Assembly: GCF_016756395.1 (NCBI RefSeq)
Contig: NZ_AP018365.1
Coordinates: forward strand, 3,881,001 to 3,945,000
Source: Streptomyces sp. SN-593
Lineage (GTDB): Bacteria > Actinomycetota > Actinomycetes > Streptomycetales > Streptomycetaceae
Direction of reading: 5' to 3'
Length of the DNA: 64,000 nt
A program made the translations under genes and the position numbers. Shown one piece after another: positions 42,057-51,506 of the stretch (the first letter of the stretch is position 1; every line of letters begins with the position of its first letter). Under the pieces are notes generated by a model, which worked only from the letters and a program-made list of their open reading frames with translations, was not told where the DNA came from and did not search any database.

Positions 42057-43039
42057 CCGAGATGACCTCCCCTGCTACGAACCCGCCGACGCCTCCGACG
42101 CCCCCGACGCCTCCTGTCCCGCCGGCACCGGCAGCGGCCACCGGGCCCGCCGCTCCGCCGAGTTCGGGTGCGCTGCGCGCGCTCAAGGTCTTCGGCCGCA
42201 GCTTCGGCACGGTGTGGAGCAACGGCAAGGCCCGCCTGGGCCTGGTGATCCTCGCGCTCTTCGTCCTGGTGGCCGTCCTCGCGCCGGTCATCGCGCCGTA
42301 CTCGCCGCACGCCAACGACTTCACGCCCGGTGCCGGCAGCAGTTCCGCACACCTGCTGGGCACCACCGGCGCCGGCGAGGACGTGCTGTCCCAGCTCCTG
42401 TACGGGGCGCGGGTGTCGATCGTGGTCGGGTTCGTCGCCGGCGGGCTGGCCACGCTGGTGGCGGTGGCCGTCGGGCTGTCCTGGGGCTACCTGCGCGTGT
42501 GGCTCGGCGACGTGGTCAACTTCGTCGTCAACCTCTTCCTGGTCGTCCCCGGCCTGCCGTTGATGATCATCATCGCCGCCTACCTGCAGAACGGCGGGCT
42601 GAAGATGGTCGTGCTGGTGGTCGTGATCACCGGCTGGGCGTGGGGCGCGCGCGTGCTGCGGGCGCAGACCCAGTCGCTGCGCAGCCGGGACTTCGTCACC
42701 GCGGCGCTGTTCAGCGGCGAGAGCGCCACCCGGGTGGTGTTCCGGGAGATCCTGCCCAACATGACCTCGATGATCGCCGGCTCCTTCTTCGGCGCGGCCA
42801 CCGCGGCGGTGCTGTCGGAGTCCGGACTGTCCTTCCTCGGGCTCGGCGACCCCTTCACGGTGAGCTGGGGCTCGATGCTCTACTGGGCACAGAACTCCAA
42901 CGCCCTCCTCACCGGCCAGTGGGTGCTGCTGTTCGCTCCCGGCCTGTGCGTCGCGCTGCTGGCCACCGCGATGACCCTGGTCAACTTCGGTGTCGACGGG
43001 CTGAGCAACCCGCGGCTGCGGGAAGGGAGCACGCGATGA
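42053..43039 (+). CDS. ABC transporter permease, DppC type
   Basis: 328 residues. A Pro/Thr-rich cytoplasmic head (~1-40) precedes the DppC core: KARLGLVILALFVLVAVLAP first helix, LLGTTGAGEDVLSQLLYGAR, the EAA loop VTAALFSGESATRVVFREIL, and SESGLSFLGLGDP near the end. It pairs with the preceding permease. GTG at 42053 (GTGA overlap) is preferred; an ATG three codons later is possible. Its stop overlaps the ATPase start (ATGA). Confidence 0.88.
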   Translation: MTEMTSPATNPPTPPTPPTPPVPPAPAAATGPAAPPSSGALRALKVFGRSFGTVWSNGKARLGLVILALFVLVAVLAPVIAPYSPHANDFTPGAGSSSAHLLGTTGAGEDVLSQLLYGARVSIVVGFVAGGLATLVAVAVGLSWGYLRVWLGDVVNFVVNLFLVVPGLPLMIIIAAYLQNGGLKMVVLVVVITGWAWGARVLRAQTQSLRSRDFVTAALFSGESATRVVFREILPNMTSMIAGSFFGAATAAVLSESGLSFLGLGDPFTVSWGSMLYWAQNSNALLTGQWVLLFAPGLCVALLATAMTLVNFGVDGLSNPRLREGSTR

Positions 43040-44880
43040 GCCTGCTCGACGTCAGGAACCTCAGCATCGTCTACGAGCCGCGCGGCGCCGAGCCGACCAC
43101 CGCGGTCAAGGACGCCTCCTTCCGGCTCGCGCAGGGCGAGTTCGTCGGCCTGGTCGGCGAGTCGGGGTCGGGGAAGTCCACCCTGGGCTTCGCGCTGACC
43201 CGGCTGGCCAAGCCCCCGGCCCGGATCTCCGGGGGCAGCATCCTCTTCGACGGCACGGACATCGCCGAACTGGACACCGAGCAGGTGCGGTTGCAGCGGC
43301 ACGGCGGCTTCGCCATGGTGTTGCAGTCCGGCATGAACGCCCTGAACCCGGTCCGCACCATCGGCCACCACTTCGGCGACGTCTTCGCCGCCCACGGCCA
43401 CGTGCCGCGGGCGCGCCGGCGCACCCGCGCGGTCGAGCTGCTGGAGAAGGTCGAGCTCACCGCGGCGGTGCTGGACCGCTACCCGGGCGAGCTGTCCGGC
43501 GGCATGCGGCAGCGCGTGTCGATCGCGCTCGCGCTCAGCCTGGAACCGCGGCTGATGGTCTTCGACGAGCCGACCACCGCGCTGGACGTGATGGTCCAGC
43601 ACGCGGTGATGCGCACCATCCGGGAACTCCAGGAGAGCGAGGGCTTCACCGCGGTCCTGATCAGCCACGACCTGGGGGTGGTGCTGGAGTCGACGGCCCG
43701 GGTACTGGTGATGAAGGACGGCGTCATCGTGGAGGACGCCCCGTCCCGGGAGGTCTTCGAGCGCCCGCGGCACCCCTACACGCGGACGCTGCTCGGGCAC
43801 TACGCCGACCCGCGCGCGGAGGTGGTGGAGCTGCCGGGCCTGCCGGCGGCCGCGCCGAAGGCGGCGGGCGGTGACGGGCCCGCGGGCCCGGACGACCGTA
43901 CGGGTACGGGTACGGGTACGGGCGGGGGCACGGGTACGGGTACGGCTACCGGTGACGGCTCGCGTACGGGCGAGAGCTCGGACCCGCGGGAGCGTGCGCG
44001 CGGTGCCGGCTCCGCCGGCGGGCACCCGGGCGGCCGTACGGGGACGCGCGCGGCCGCGCAGGACGCGATCGTCGTCACGGACGTCGGCCGGGTCTACCCG
44101 GGGCGGCGGCGCGGGGACGCGCCGGTGACGGCCGTGGAGGGGGTCTCCTTCCGGCTGGAGCCGGGCGCGTCGATGGCCCTGGTCGGGCAGAGCGGATCGG
44201 GCAAGTCCACCCTGGCCAAGCTGGTCACCGGGGTCGAGCAGCCCACCAGCGGCACCGTCTCCTTCGGCGACCTGCGGGTGGACCGGCTGCGCCGCAGGCA
44301 GCTCCACCGGCTGCACGCCGACGTCCAGATGGTCTTCCAGGACCCGTACGCCGCGCTCAACCCGCTGCACACCGTCGAGTACACGCTCACCCGGCCGGTG
44401 GTGAACTTCACCGGGCGCAAGGGCGCGGAGGCCCGCCGGCGGGTGCTCGAACTGCTGGAGATCGTCGGGCTGACCCCCGTCGAGCAGTTCGCCGCGCGGC
44501 TGCCGCACGAGCTGTCCGGCGGCCAGCGCCAGCGCGTGGTCATCGCCCGCGCGCTGGCGAGCGACCCGCAGGTGCTGATCGCCGACGAGCCGGTCTCCAT
44601 GCTCGACGTCTCGCTGCGGGCCGGCGTGCTGGCCCTGCTGCGCGACCTGCGCAGCGACTTCGGGGTGTCCCTGCTGTACATCACCCACGACCTGCTCTCG
44701 GCACGGGTGGTGACCGACCGGATCATGGTGCTGCACCAGGGCCGGGTGGTGGAGTCCGGGCCGACCGCTCAGGTGCTGCGCTTCCCCGAACACGACTACA
44801 CCACCCGGCTGCTGGACTCCATCCCGCAGCCCGCACGCCGCTTCGCGGACACCGCCGGCAGCGGGGAGGGGGCGGCATGA
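43036..44880 (+). CDS. Fused two-domain ABC transporter ATPase (DppD-DppF type)
   Basis: 614 residues. First nucleotide-binding domain (~1-260): Walker A GESGSGKSTLG, signature LSGGMRQRVSIALAL, Walker B LMVFDEPTTALD. Second (~345-600): Walker A GQSGSGKSTLAK, signature LSGGQRQRVVIARAL, Walker B VLIADEPVSMLD. Most such transporters encode the two ATPases separately; here a low-complexity Gly/Thr linker (~270-340) joins them, keeping a fixed 1:1 ratio. ATG overlaps the permease stop (ATGA) and the stop overlaps the hydrolase ATG (ATGA). Energises uptake by the family-5 transporter. Confidence 0.9.
   Translation: MSLLDVRNLSIVYEPRGAEPTTAVKDASFRLAQGEFVGLVGESGSGKSTLGFALTRLAKPPARISGGSILFDGTDIAELDTEQVRLQRHGGFAMVLQSGMNALNPVRTIGHHFGDVFAAHGHVPRARRRTRAVELLEKVELTAAVLDRYPGELSGGMRQRVSIALALSLEPRLMVFDEPTTALDVMVQHAVMRTIRELQESEGFTAVLISHDLGVVLESTARVLVMKDGVIVEDAPSREVFERPRHPYTRTLLGHYADPRAEVVELPGLPAAAPKAAGGDGPAGPDDRTGTGTGTGGGTGTGTATGDGSRTGESSDPRERARGAGSAGGHPGGRTGTRAAAQDAIVVTDVGRVYPGRRRGDAPVTAVEGVSFRLEPGASMALVGQSGSGKSTLAKLVTGVEQPTSGTVSFGDLRVDRLRRRQLHRLHADVQMVFQDPYAALNPLHTVEYTLTRPVVNFTGRKGAEARRRVLELLEIVGLTPVEQFAARLPHELSGGQRQRVVIARALASDPQVLIADEPVSMLDVSLRAGVLALLRDLRSDFGVSLLYITHDLLSARVVTDRIMVLHQGRVVESGPTAQVLRFPEHDYTTRLLDSIPQPARRFADTAGSGEGAA
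43898..43949. repeat. GTACGG hexamer repeat in the ATPase linker
   Basis: Runs of GTACGG (and single-base variants) encode alternating Gly-Thr in the linker between the two ATPase domains. In-frame hexamer changes would alter linker length by two residues. Confidence 0.8.
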
Positions 44881-45842
44881 GCGCGAACGGCACGGACGCG
44901 AGCGGCGTGAGCGGCGTGAGCGGAGGGGACGCGCGGGCGCGGGCCCGGACGGAGGCGGCCCGGCGGGTCCGGCCCGGGCAGCGTTTCAGCGTGCTCCCGG
45001 TGCCGGACACGGTCGAGGTGCTGGAACTGGACGTGCCGGTGGGCGCGTTGACCGCGCTGCGGGCGCGCCCGGCGGACCGGGCCCTGGGCACCGCCCTGCT
45101 GGTGCCCGGGTTCACCGGCTCCAAGGAGGACTTCCTCCCGCTGCTGCCGCTGCTGGCCGACCGCGGCTTCGACGCCTGGGCGTTCAGCCAGCGCGGGCAG
45201 GGCGACTCGGCCGCGCCCGCCGGCGAGGAGTCGTACACCCTGGACGCCTTCTCCGGCGACGTCATCCATGTGGCCTCGCTCCTGGCCGACCTGACGGGAC
45301 GCCGGCACGCGCACCTGGTCGGCCACAGCTTCGGCGGCACCGTCGCCCGGGCGGCCGCGATCAGCGGCGGGCGGGAGGCGTTCGCCGACCTGACCATGCT
45401 CTGCTCGGGCCCGCACGGCTGGCCGGGCCGCAAGGCCGCCGAGGAGGCGCGGCTGCGCGGCGCCGGCAAGCGGACCGACCTGTGGACCCTGGACCGCCCC
45501 GAGGCGGCCCGGACCGCCCGGCGCGCCCCCGAACAGCTCAGCCCGGCCGAGCGGTTCCTGCGCGAGCGGTCGCTGCGCACCAGCGTGGACAACCTGCTCG
45601 GGGCCATCGGCGTGCTCGCCGACCCGTCGGACTCCACGCCGCTCCTGGCCGCCACCGGGCTGCCCGTCCTGGTCGCCCACGGGCGCCACGACGACGCCTG
45701 GCCGCAGGAGTGGCAGCGCACGATGGCCGAACGCCTCGGGGCGCGCCACGAGATCATCGCCGACTCCGGCCACCTGCCCAACCAGGAGAACCCGGTCGCC
45801 ACCGCCGACCTGCTCTCCGACTTCTGGTCGCACACCCGCTGA
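44877..45842 (+). CDS. Alpha/beta hydrolase
   Basis: 321 residues. After a ~40-residue low-complexity head comes an alpha/beta hydrolase: LVPGFTGSKEDFLPLLPLLA (oxyanion region), FSQRGQGDSAAP, nucleophile elbow VGHSFGGTV with Ser151, Asp in a LLAATGLPVLVAHGRHDDAW segment, and His in IIADSGHLPN. Probably an esterase or amidase; in a glycoside operon it could remove acyl groups from sugars or aglycones. ATG overlaps the ATPase stop (ATGA), so it is translationally coupled. Confidence 0.8.
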   Translation: MSANGTDASGVSGVSGGDARARARTEAARRVRPGQRFSVLPVPDTVEVLELDVPVGALTALRARPADRALGTALLVPGFTGSKEDFLPLLPLLADRGFDAWAFSQRGQGDSAAPAGEESYTLDAFSGDVIHVASLLADLTGRRHAHLVGHSFGGTVARAAAISGGREAFADLTMLCSGPHGWPGRKAAEEARLRGAGKRTDLWTLDRPEAARTARRAPEQLSPAERFLRERSLRTSVDNLLGAIGVLADPSDSTPLLAATGLPVLVAHGRHDDAWPQEWQRTMAERLGARHEIIADSGHLPNQENPVATADLLSDFWSHTR

Positions 45843-45880
45843 CCGGTCGTCACCTGTACCGACACGAACGAGGTTCCTCC

Positions 45881-47056
45881 GTGCTGCACTTCCCCGACGG
45901 TTTCCTGTGGGGCGCCGCCACCGCCGCCCACCAGATCGAGGGAAACAACATCAACAACGACTGGTGGCCGCGCGAGCACACGCCCGGCACCAGCATCGTC
46001 GAGCCCTCCGGAGACGCCTGCGACAGCTACCACCGCTTCCGCGAGGACATGGCGCTGCTGCGCGACGCGGGCCTGGACACCTACCGGTTCAGCATCGAGT
46101 GGAGCCGGATCGAGCCCGAGGAGGGCGTGGTCTCGCGCGCCGCGGTCGACCACTACCGCCGCATGGTGGACACCGCGCTGGACCTGGGGATCACCCCGAT
46201 GGTGACGCTGATGCACTTCACGGTCCCGCGCTGGTTCGCGCGGGAGGGTATGTGGCGCAGTCCCCGGGCGGCCGACCGCTTCGCCCGGTTCACCGAGCTG
46301 GCGCTCCCGGTGCTGGGCGACGACGTGAAGTGGGTCTGCACCGTCAACGAGCCCAACATCGCGGCGATGATCGCCGGCGGGGAGGACCCGGCGAACCTCG
46401 TGGCGTACGGCCTGCCGGCGCCGGACCTCCAGGTCGCGGACACCCTGCTGGCCTGCCACCACCGCGCGCGCGAGGTGCTGTCCGGTGTGGGCGGGGTGCG
46501 CTCCGGCTGGACCGTCGCCACCCAGGCGTTCCAGGCCGAGCCGGGCTGCGAGCAGGCCGCGCACGCCTACGGCCACCACCGCGACGACTGGTACCTGGAG
46601 GCCGCGCGCGGCGACGACTGGGTCGGCGTACAGGCCTACACCCGTACGATCATCGGTCCGGACGGCCCCCGCCAGGTGCCGGAGGGCGTGGAGACCACGC
46701 TGACCGGCTGGGAGTACTACCCGCGGGCGCTGGAGCTGGGGGTGCGCAGCGCGTGGGAGAAGACCGGGGGCGTGCCGGTGTTCGTCACCGAGAACGGCAT
46801 CGCCACCGCCGACGACGCCCGCCGGATCGACTACACCCGCGACGCGCTGGCCGGCCTGCACGCGGCCGTCGCGGACGGCGTGCGGGTGGAGGGCTACCTG
46901 CACTGGAGCCTGCTGGACAACTACGAGTGGGCGTCCGGTTTCCGGCCGACCTTCGGCCTGGTCGCCGTCGACCGGCAGACCTTCGTCCGCACCCCCAAGC
47001 CGTCGCTGGCGTGGCTGGGGCAGGTCGCGCGCGAAGGCGGGCTCACCCCGCGGTAG
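45881..47056 (+). CDS. GH1 beta-glucosidase
   Basis: 391 residues, shorter than the usual ~440-480 for the family. FPDGFLWGAATAAHQIEGN is the GH1 opening; the acid/base Glu157 lies in CTVNEPN and the nucleophile Glu304 in VFVTENG. GTG at 45881 has GAGG upstream, 38 bases after the hydrolase stop. It would hydrolyse imported beta-glucosides or related disaccharides inside the cell. The shortness is spread rather than a clean truncation, so the enzyme is probably active. Last gene of the locus. Confidence 0.88.
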   Translation: MLHFPDGFLWGAATAAHQIEGNNINNDWWPREHTPGTSIVEPSGDACDSYHRFREDMALLRDAGLDTYRFSIEWSRIEPEEGVVSRAAVDHYRRMVDTALDLGITPMVTLMHFTVPRWFAREGMWRSPRAADRFARFTELALPVLGDDVKWVCTVNEPNIAAMIAGGEDPANLVAYGLPAPDLQVADTLLACHHRAREVLSGVGGVRSGWTVATQAFQAEPGCEQAAHAYGHHRDDWYLEAARGDDWVGVQAYTRTIIGPDGPRQVPEGVETTLTGWEYYPRALELGVRSAWEKTGGVPVFVTENGIATADDARRIDYTRDALAGLHAAVADGVRVEGYLHWSLLDNYEWASGFRPTFGLVAVDRQTFVRTPKPSLAWLGQVAREGGLTPR

Positions 47057-47242
47057 CCGGTCCCGACGCGGGGGACGGGCGTACGCAGGGGGCGGGCCCG
47101 ACGCGGGCGGCGAGGGGACGGCGCGGGCGGCGGGGGGGACGGCGCGGCGGCGACCGGTCTTGTCATGTTCACGAATCGGGCTAGCCTGAGAACCTGCCCG
47201 GCCCGCACGCCCCGCCTGTCCCCCACGCCACAGGAGGCCCCC

Positions 47243-47725
47243 GTGTCCGTCCACCCCCGCCGACTCGCCGCCGCCGCCCTGATCGCGGCCGGCGCCCTCG
47301 CGGTCGCGGCACCGTCCGCCCAGGCCAGCGGCACCAAGATGACCCAGGCGGCGGCCGCCGCCAAGCTGTCCGCCGCGGGCGTCACCTGGAGTTCGAGCGG
47401 CAACTGCACCACCCGCTCCAACTCCACCTGCACCTCCTTCGACCAGATCAACTCCGGCACGGTCGACGCCGTGATCACGCTGAAGGGCGCCAGCGGCTGC
47501 GCGATCAACATCACCGGCGGCACCGAGGTCGGGCACGCCTCCGGCACCTACAGCCACTACAACGGCTACAAGGTGGACCTCGCGCACAACGCGTGCATCG
47601 ACGCCTACGTGCACAACAGCTTCACCTACATCGGCTACCGCAGCGACGGCTACCCGCAGTGGCAGGCCGCCTCCGGCAACCTCTACTGCGACGAGGGCAA
47701 CCACTGGGACGTGACCGTCTACTGA
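47243..47725 (+). CDS. Small secreted protein with M15-like motif
   Basis: 160 residues. GTG at 47243 with AGGAGG upstream starts a signal peptide (basic head, Ala-rich core, AQA-SG cleavage near residue 32). The mature domain has four cysteines and GTEVGHASGTYSHYNGYKVD, whose His-x2-Gly-x3-Asp resembles the zinc site of D-Ala-D-Ala carboxypeptidase/M15 folds. An alternative is a related non-enzymatic secreted inhibitor family. Its leader region is extremely GC-rich. Stands alone. Confidence 0.5.
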   Translation: MSVHPRRLAAAALIAAGALAVAAPSAQASGTKMTQAAAAAKLSAAGVTWSSSGNCTTRSNSTCTSFDQINSGTVDAVITLKGASGCAINITGGTEVGHASGTYSHYNGYKVDLAHNACIDAYVHNSFTYIGYRSDGYPQWQAASGNLYCDEGNHWDVTVY

Positions 47726-47826
47726 CGGCGGCCCGTTGGGGCGACAGCGCGATCTCCCACCGCCGTACGGCGGCACCCGTGGTGTGTCGTACGGACGTTC
47801 ACGATCTTCGACGGTGAAGGTGTGGC

Positions 47827-50346
47827 ATGGCTGATTTCTCGCGTAGACGGCTCCTGAGGTCCGCGTTCGGCGTCGGCGGCGCCGCGGCGGCGATGTCGCT
47901 GCTGCCGCCGAACCTGCGGCGCGCCATGGCCGAGCCGGCCACCGCCCCGGGATCGCTCGACGACATCGAGCACGTGGTGATCCTCATGCTGGAGAACCGC
48001 TCCTTCGACCACTACTTCGGCACCCTGCCGGGGGTCCGCGGCTTCGACGACCCGGACGCGGTGACGCTGTCCACCGGACGGTCGGTCTTCTACCAGCCCG
48101 ACCCGGTCAACCCCGACGGCTACCTGCTGCCGTTCCACCTCGACACCAAGGCGAGCAGCTCGCAGGCGATCCCCTCGACCAGCCACGCCTGGTCGGTGCA
48201 GCACGCGGCGGTCAACGGCGGCCGGATGGACCAGTGGCTGCCCGCCCACCGCGCGGCCGACGGCCAGGCCAACGCCCCGTACACGATGGGCTACTACAAG
48301 CGCGACGACATCCCGTTCCACTTCGCGCTCGCCGAGTCGTTCACCCTGTGCGACGCGTACTTCTGCTCGCTGCTCGGCCCCACCTGGCCCAACCGCCTCT
48401 ACCACTGGAGCGGCACCATCGACCCGGCGGGGCTGGCCGGCGGCCCGGTGATCAGCAACGTGATCCCCGCCCCGTTCCGTTGGACGACCTACCCCGAGCG
48501 CCTCACCGCGGCCGGCGTGTCCTGGCACGTCTACCAGCAGGAGGACGACTACGGCACCAACCCGCTGGAGTGGTTCCAGGCCTACCAGGACGCGAAGCCC
48601 GGCGACCCGCTCCACGAGCACGCCCTGACCATCGGCCCGGCCGACCAGTTCGTGCGCGACGCGGTCAACGACCGGCTGCCGACCGTCTCCTGGATCATCC
48701 CGACCTCCGAGCAGAGCGAGCACCCGGACTACATGCCCGCCGCCGGCGCCGACTTCCTCGCCCGCCAGCTCGACGCGGTCGCGGCCAACCCCGACGTGTG
48801 GCGCAAGACCGTCTTCATCGTCAACTACGACGAGAACGACGGCCTGTTCGACCACATGGTGCCGCCGATGCCGCCGGCCGGCACGCCGGGCGAGTTCGTC
48901 GGCGGGCTGCCGATCGGCGCCGGCGTGCGGGTGCCGTGCCTGATCGTCTCGCCCTGGACGCAGGGCGGCTACGTCGCCGGCGAGCCCTTCGACCACACCT
49001 CGGTGCTGCGCTTCCTGGAGCGGGTCACCGGCGTGCGCGAGACCAACATCTCCGACTGGCGCCGCGACACCTTCGGCGACCTGACCTCGGCGCTGGGCCT
49101 GCCGAGATCCCGGCCCTTCCCCCGACTGCCCGACACCAAGCAGCAGTTCTGGGCCGCCGAGAACGAGGTCGCCACGCTGCCGCCGATCACCCTCCCCGGC
49201 GCCGACCAGACCCCGCCCCACCAGGAGGCGAAGGGCCAGGTGGCCGAGGAGGAAAAGGCGTCGCCGAACGCGCCGTTGGGGCCGACCTCGGCGCCCGTCT
49301 CCGGGTCCGCGCCGCACCCCCGCAACCGCCCGTACGCCATCAGCCGGATCGTCGAGAACGCCACCACGCACCGCTCGGACTTCCCGCACGGCACCGAGGG
49401 CACCAACTTCCCCGGCATCCAGGAGGCCGTCCCCGGTGTCGGCCCCACCACCGGCACCCACGTCTACACCGTCGGCGTGGTCAGCTTCACCCTCGCGGTG
49501 ATCGACGCGTCCAGCCGGCAACTCGTCGCCAGCATCAGGGCCGGCGTGAGCCCGTACGGCCTGGCGAGGACGAACGACGGCGCCAAGCTCTACTTCAGCA
49601 GCTCCGGCGAGAACTCGGTCTCCGTCTACGACACCACCACCGGCGTGGTCGGCGCGAGCATCGGCGTCGGGCCCTACCCGCACGGCCTGGCCACCTCCCC
49701 CGACGGCCGCAGCCTCTACGTCGCCAACACCGGCCCCGACACCGGGTCCGGCGGCTCGCAGACGCTCTCGGTCCTCGACACCGCCTCCGACACCGTCACC
49801 GCCACCTGGAGGACCGGCACCAGCCCGCACTCCATCGCCCCCGGCACGGACGGCAGCACGCTCTACGTCTCCTGCCAGGACGGGCTGTCCGTGGTGGACA
49901 CCGGCACCGGCGGTCAGCGCGCCCTGCTCGCCGACCAGGCCGGGTCCAGCGGGGTCGCCGTCCACCCCGACGGCAGCCGCGTGTACGTGGTCAACACCTG
50001 GCAGGACACCCTGTCGGTCGTCGACACCCGCACCCACCGGGTGCTCGCCCGCGTCCGCGTCGGCCGCACGCCCTGGCAGGTGGCCGTCAGCCCCGACGGC
50101 TCACGGGTCTACGTCACCAACTCCCGGGACGACACCGTGTCCGTGATCGACGCGGCCCGCAACAGGGTGGTCGGCACCGTCGGCGTCGCCCACGTCCCGA
50201 CCACCGTCACCGCGACCGCCTCCACCGTCTGGGTCGCGACCAACGCGTCCGCGACGATCGACGCGATCGACGCGAGGTCGCTGGCGTTCCTGGGCAGCAC
50301 GCCGCTCGGGCTGACCACCAGCCCGGCGGGGTTGCTCGTCGCGTAG
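47827..50346 (+). CDS. Tat-exported phospholipase C fused to a YVTN beta-propeller
   Basis: 839 residues. Tat signal SRRRLLRSAFGVGG (~5-18). The phosphoesterase domain (~45-440) has the family motifs MLENRSFDHYFGTLPGVRGF (~54) and NYDENDGLFDHMVPP (~334). Instead of the usual C-terminal domains of phospholipase C, residues ~530-839 form a YVTN-type propeller with repeating VSPDGSRVYVTNSRDDTVSV units, about seven blades. The propeller may bind surface or protein partners. ATG at 47827 has GAAGG upstream. No partner gene is adjacent. Confidence 0.85.
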   Translation: MADFSRRRLLRSAFGVGGAAAAMSLLPPNLRRAMAEPATAPGSLDDIEHVVILMLENRSFDHYFGTLPGVRGFDDPDAVTLSTGRSVFYQPDPVNPDGYLLPFHLDTKASSSQAIPSTSHAWSVQHAAVNGGRMDQWLPAHRAADGQANAPYTMGYYKRDDIPFHFALAESFTLCDAYFCSLLGPTWPNRLYHWSGTIDPAGLAGGPVISNVIPAPFRWTTYPERLTAAGVSWHVYQQEDDYGTNPLEWFQAYQDAKPGDPLHEHALTIGPADQFVRDAVNDRLPTVSWIIPTSEQSEHPDYMPAAGADFLARQLDAVAANPDVWRKTVFIVNYDENDGLFDHMVPPMPPAGTPGEFVGGLPIGAGVRVPCLIVSPWTQGGYVAGEPFDHTSVLRFLERVTGVRETNISDWRRDTFGDLTSALGLPRSRPFPRLPDTKQQFWAAENEVATLPPITLPGADQTPPHQEAKGQVAEEEKASPNAPLGPTSAPVSGSAPHPRNRPYAISRIVENATTHRSDFPHGTEGTNFPGIQEAVPGVGPTTGTHVYTVGVVSFTLAVIDASSRQLVASIRAGVSPYGLARTNDGAKLYFSSSGENSVSVYDTTTGVVGASIGVGPYPHGLATSPDGRSLYVANTGPDTGSGGSQTLSVLDTASDTVTATWRTGTSPHSIAPGTDGSTLYVSCQDGLSVVDTGTGGQRALLADQAGSSGVAVHPDGSRVYVVNTWQDTLSVVDTRTHRVLARVRVGRTPWQVAVSPDGSRVYVTNSRDDTVSVIDAARNRVVGTVGVAHVPTTVTATASTVWVATNASATIDAIDARSLAFLGSTPLGLTTSPAGLLVA

Positions 50347-50459
50347 GGGGGTGGAACGGCGACGGCCGCCGCGGGCCGGGCCGGTCGGTTGGCCGGTCGG
50401 CCGGCCTGGGACTGCCGTTCGTTCCGTGCGGCTCGGGGCGCGGCCCGGCGCGCGGCCGG

Positions 50460-51278
50460 TCACCAGGTGAGGGCCTCGTCCATCGTCTGCTGCCAGTAGG
50501 TGGTGGTGAGGGTGTCGTCGATGTAGACGCCCTCGGCCGGCAGCGCCGGGTGAGCGGCGGCGCCGACGCTGCCGGCGCCGGAGCGGCCGGAGAAGAGGAC
50601 GGCCAGGGTCTTCGCGGTGTAGCCGTACCGGCCGCTGCCGTCGGCCGCCGACAGTCGGACCGAGGCGTAGCCGGACTCTCCCGGGAAGAGGGTGACCACG
50701 GCCTGCGGGTGGGACTCCTCGACGACCGGCGGCACCGCCTGGGCGCCGGTGAAGTCCAGCGCGGGGTAGCCGTAGAGGTAACAGGTCCGGTCGCCGGTGT
50801 TGGTGACCGTGAGGAGCATGTGGTTCACCGGGCGGTTCAGCGGGGCGGCCGTCATCTTGGTGGTGGAGCCCTCGCAGGTCACCGCCCCGCCGGCTGCCCC
50901 GCCGCTTCCTGTCCTCCCCGACGCGCCGGCCGCCTTGCTCCCTCCGCTCTGGCCCGCCGTCCCGCCCGCGGCCGGCGCCTTGCTCGCCGCGTCGGTCTCC
51001 GGAGTCCTGGCGGCCGGGGCCGTGGGCGTCCCCGAGGGGTGCGGGGTGCCCGCGGGGGCCGGAGCCGTCGTGGACGGGCCGCCGTGCGCGGCCCCCTCGT
51101 CCCTGCTGCCCGTGCCGTCGTCGGTGCAGGCGGTCATGGACAGCGCGGCGACCACGACGGCGGCGGCGGTGACGGCGAGACGGGCGCGGGTGCCGCCGGT
51201 GCGGGTGTGGCCGGTGGCGTGGCTGCCGCCGGTGCGGGTGTGACTGGTGCGGGTGTGACTGCTGCGGGTGCTGGACAT
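50460..51278 (-). CDS. DUF4232 lipoprotein
   Basis: 272 residues. The N-terminus is a Ser/Thr/His/Arg-rich segment followed by a hydrophobic core and lipobox LSMTAC. A Pro/Ala/Thr-rich linker leads to a DUF4232 domain with CEGSTTKMTAAPLNRPVNHM, NTGDRTCYLYGYPALDF and YWQQTMDEALTW at the end. Such proteins are exported; function unknown. ATG at 51278 has GAGAGGG upstream; a longer frame to 51419 is not supported. Confidence 0.75.
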   Translation of the reverse strand: MSSTRSSHTRTSHTRTGGSHATGHTRTGGTRARLAVTAAAVVVAALSMTACTDDGTGSRDEGAAHGGPSTTAPAPAGTPHPSGTPTAPAARTPETDAASKAPAAGGTAGQSGGSKAAGASGRTGSGGAAGGAVTCEGSTTKMTAAPLNRPVNHMLLTVTNTGDRTCYLYGYPALDFTGAQAVPPVVEESHPQAVVTLFPGESGYASVRLSAADGSGRYGYTAKTLAVLFSGRSGAGSVGAAAHPALPAEGVYIDDTLTTTYWQQTMDEALTW

Positions 51279-51506
51279 CTGGGGTCCCTCTCTCGCCGGT
51301 TCGAGCCGGTGTGCCGGCCGGACACCCCGAGCCTGTGGCGCGATCCGTCCCACCCGCCACGTCCGCGGGCCGGTTCGGGACACTGGAACGCCGGAACGGC
51401 CGGTGACCTGGGAGGACACCCTCCCCCTGGAACGCCCGAACGGGACGCCCCGGCGTGCCCGCGCCCTTTCGACGGCATGCTCCGCGCCGCCGGCGCGGCC
51501 CCCGCG

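Noticed and set aside
44877-45000. A signal peptide on the alpha/beta hydrolase
   Set aside because: The N-terminal ~40 residues are polar and low complexity, without a hydrophobic core; the protein is probably cytoplasmic.
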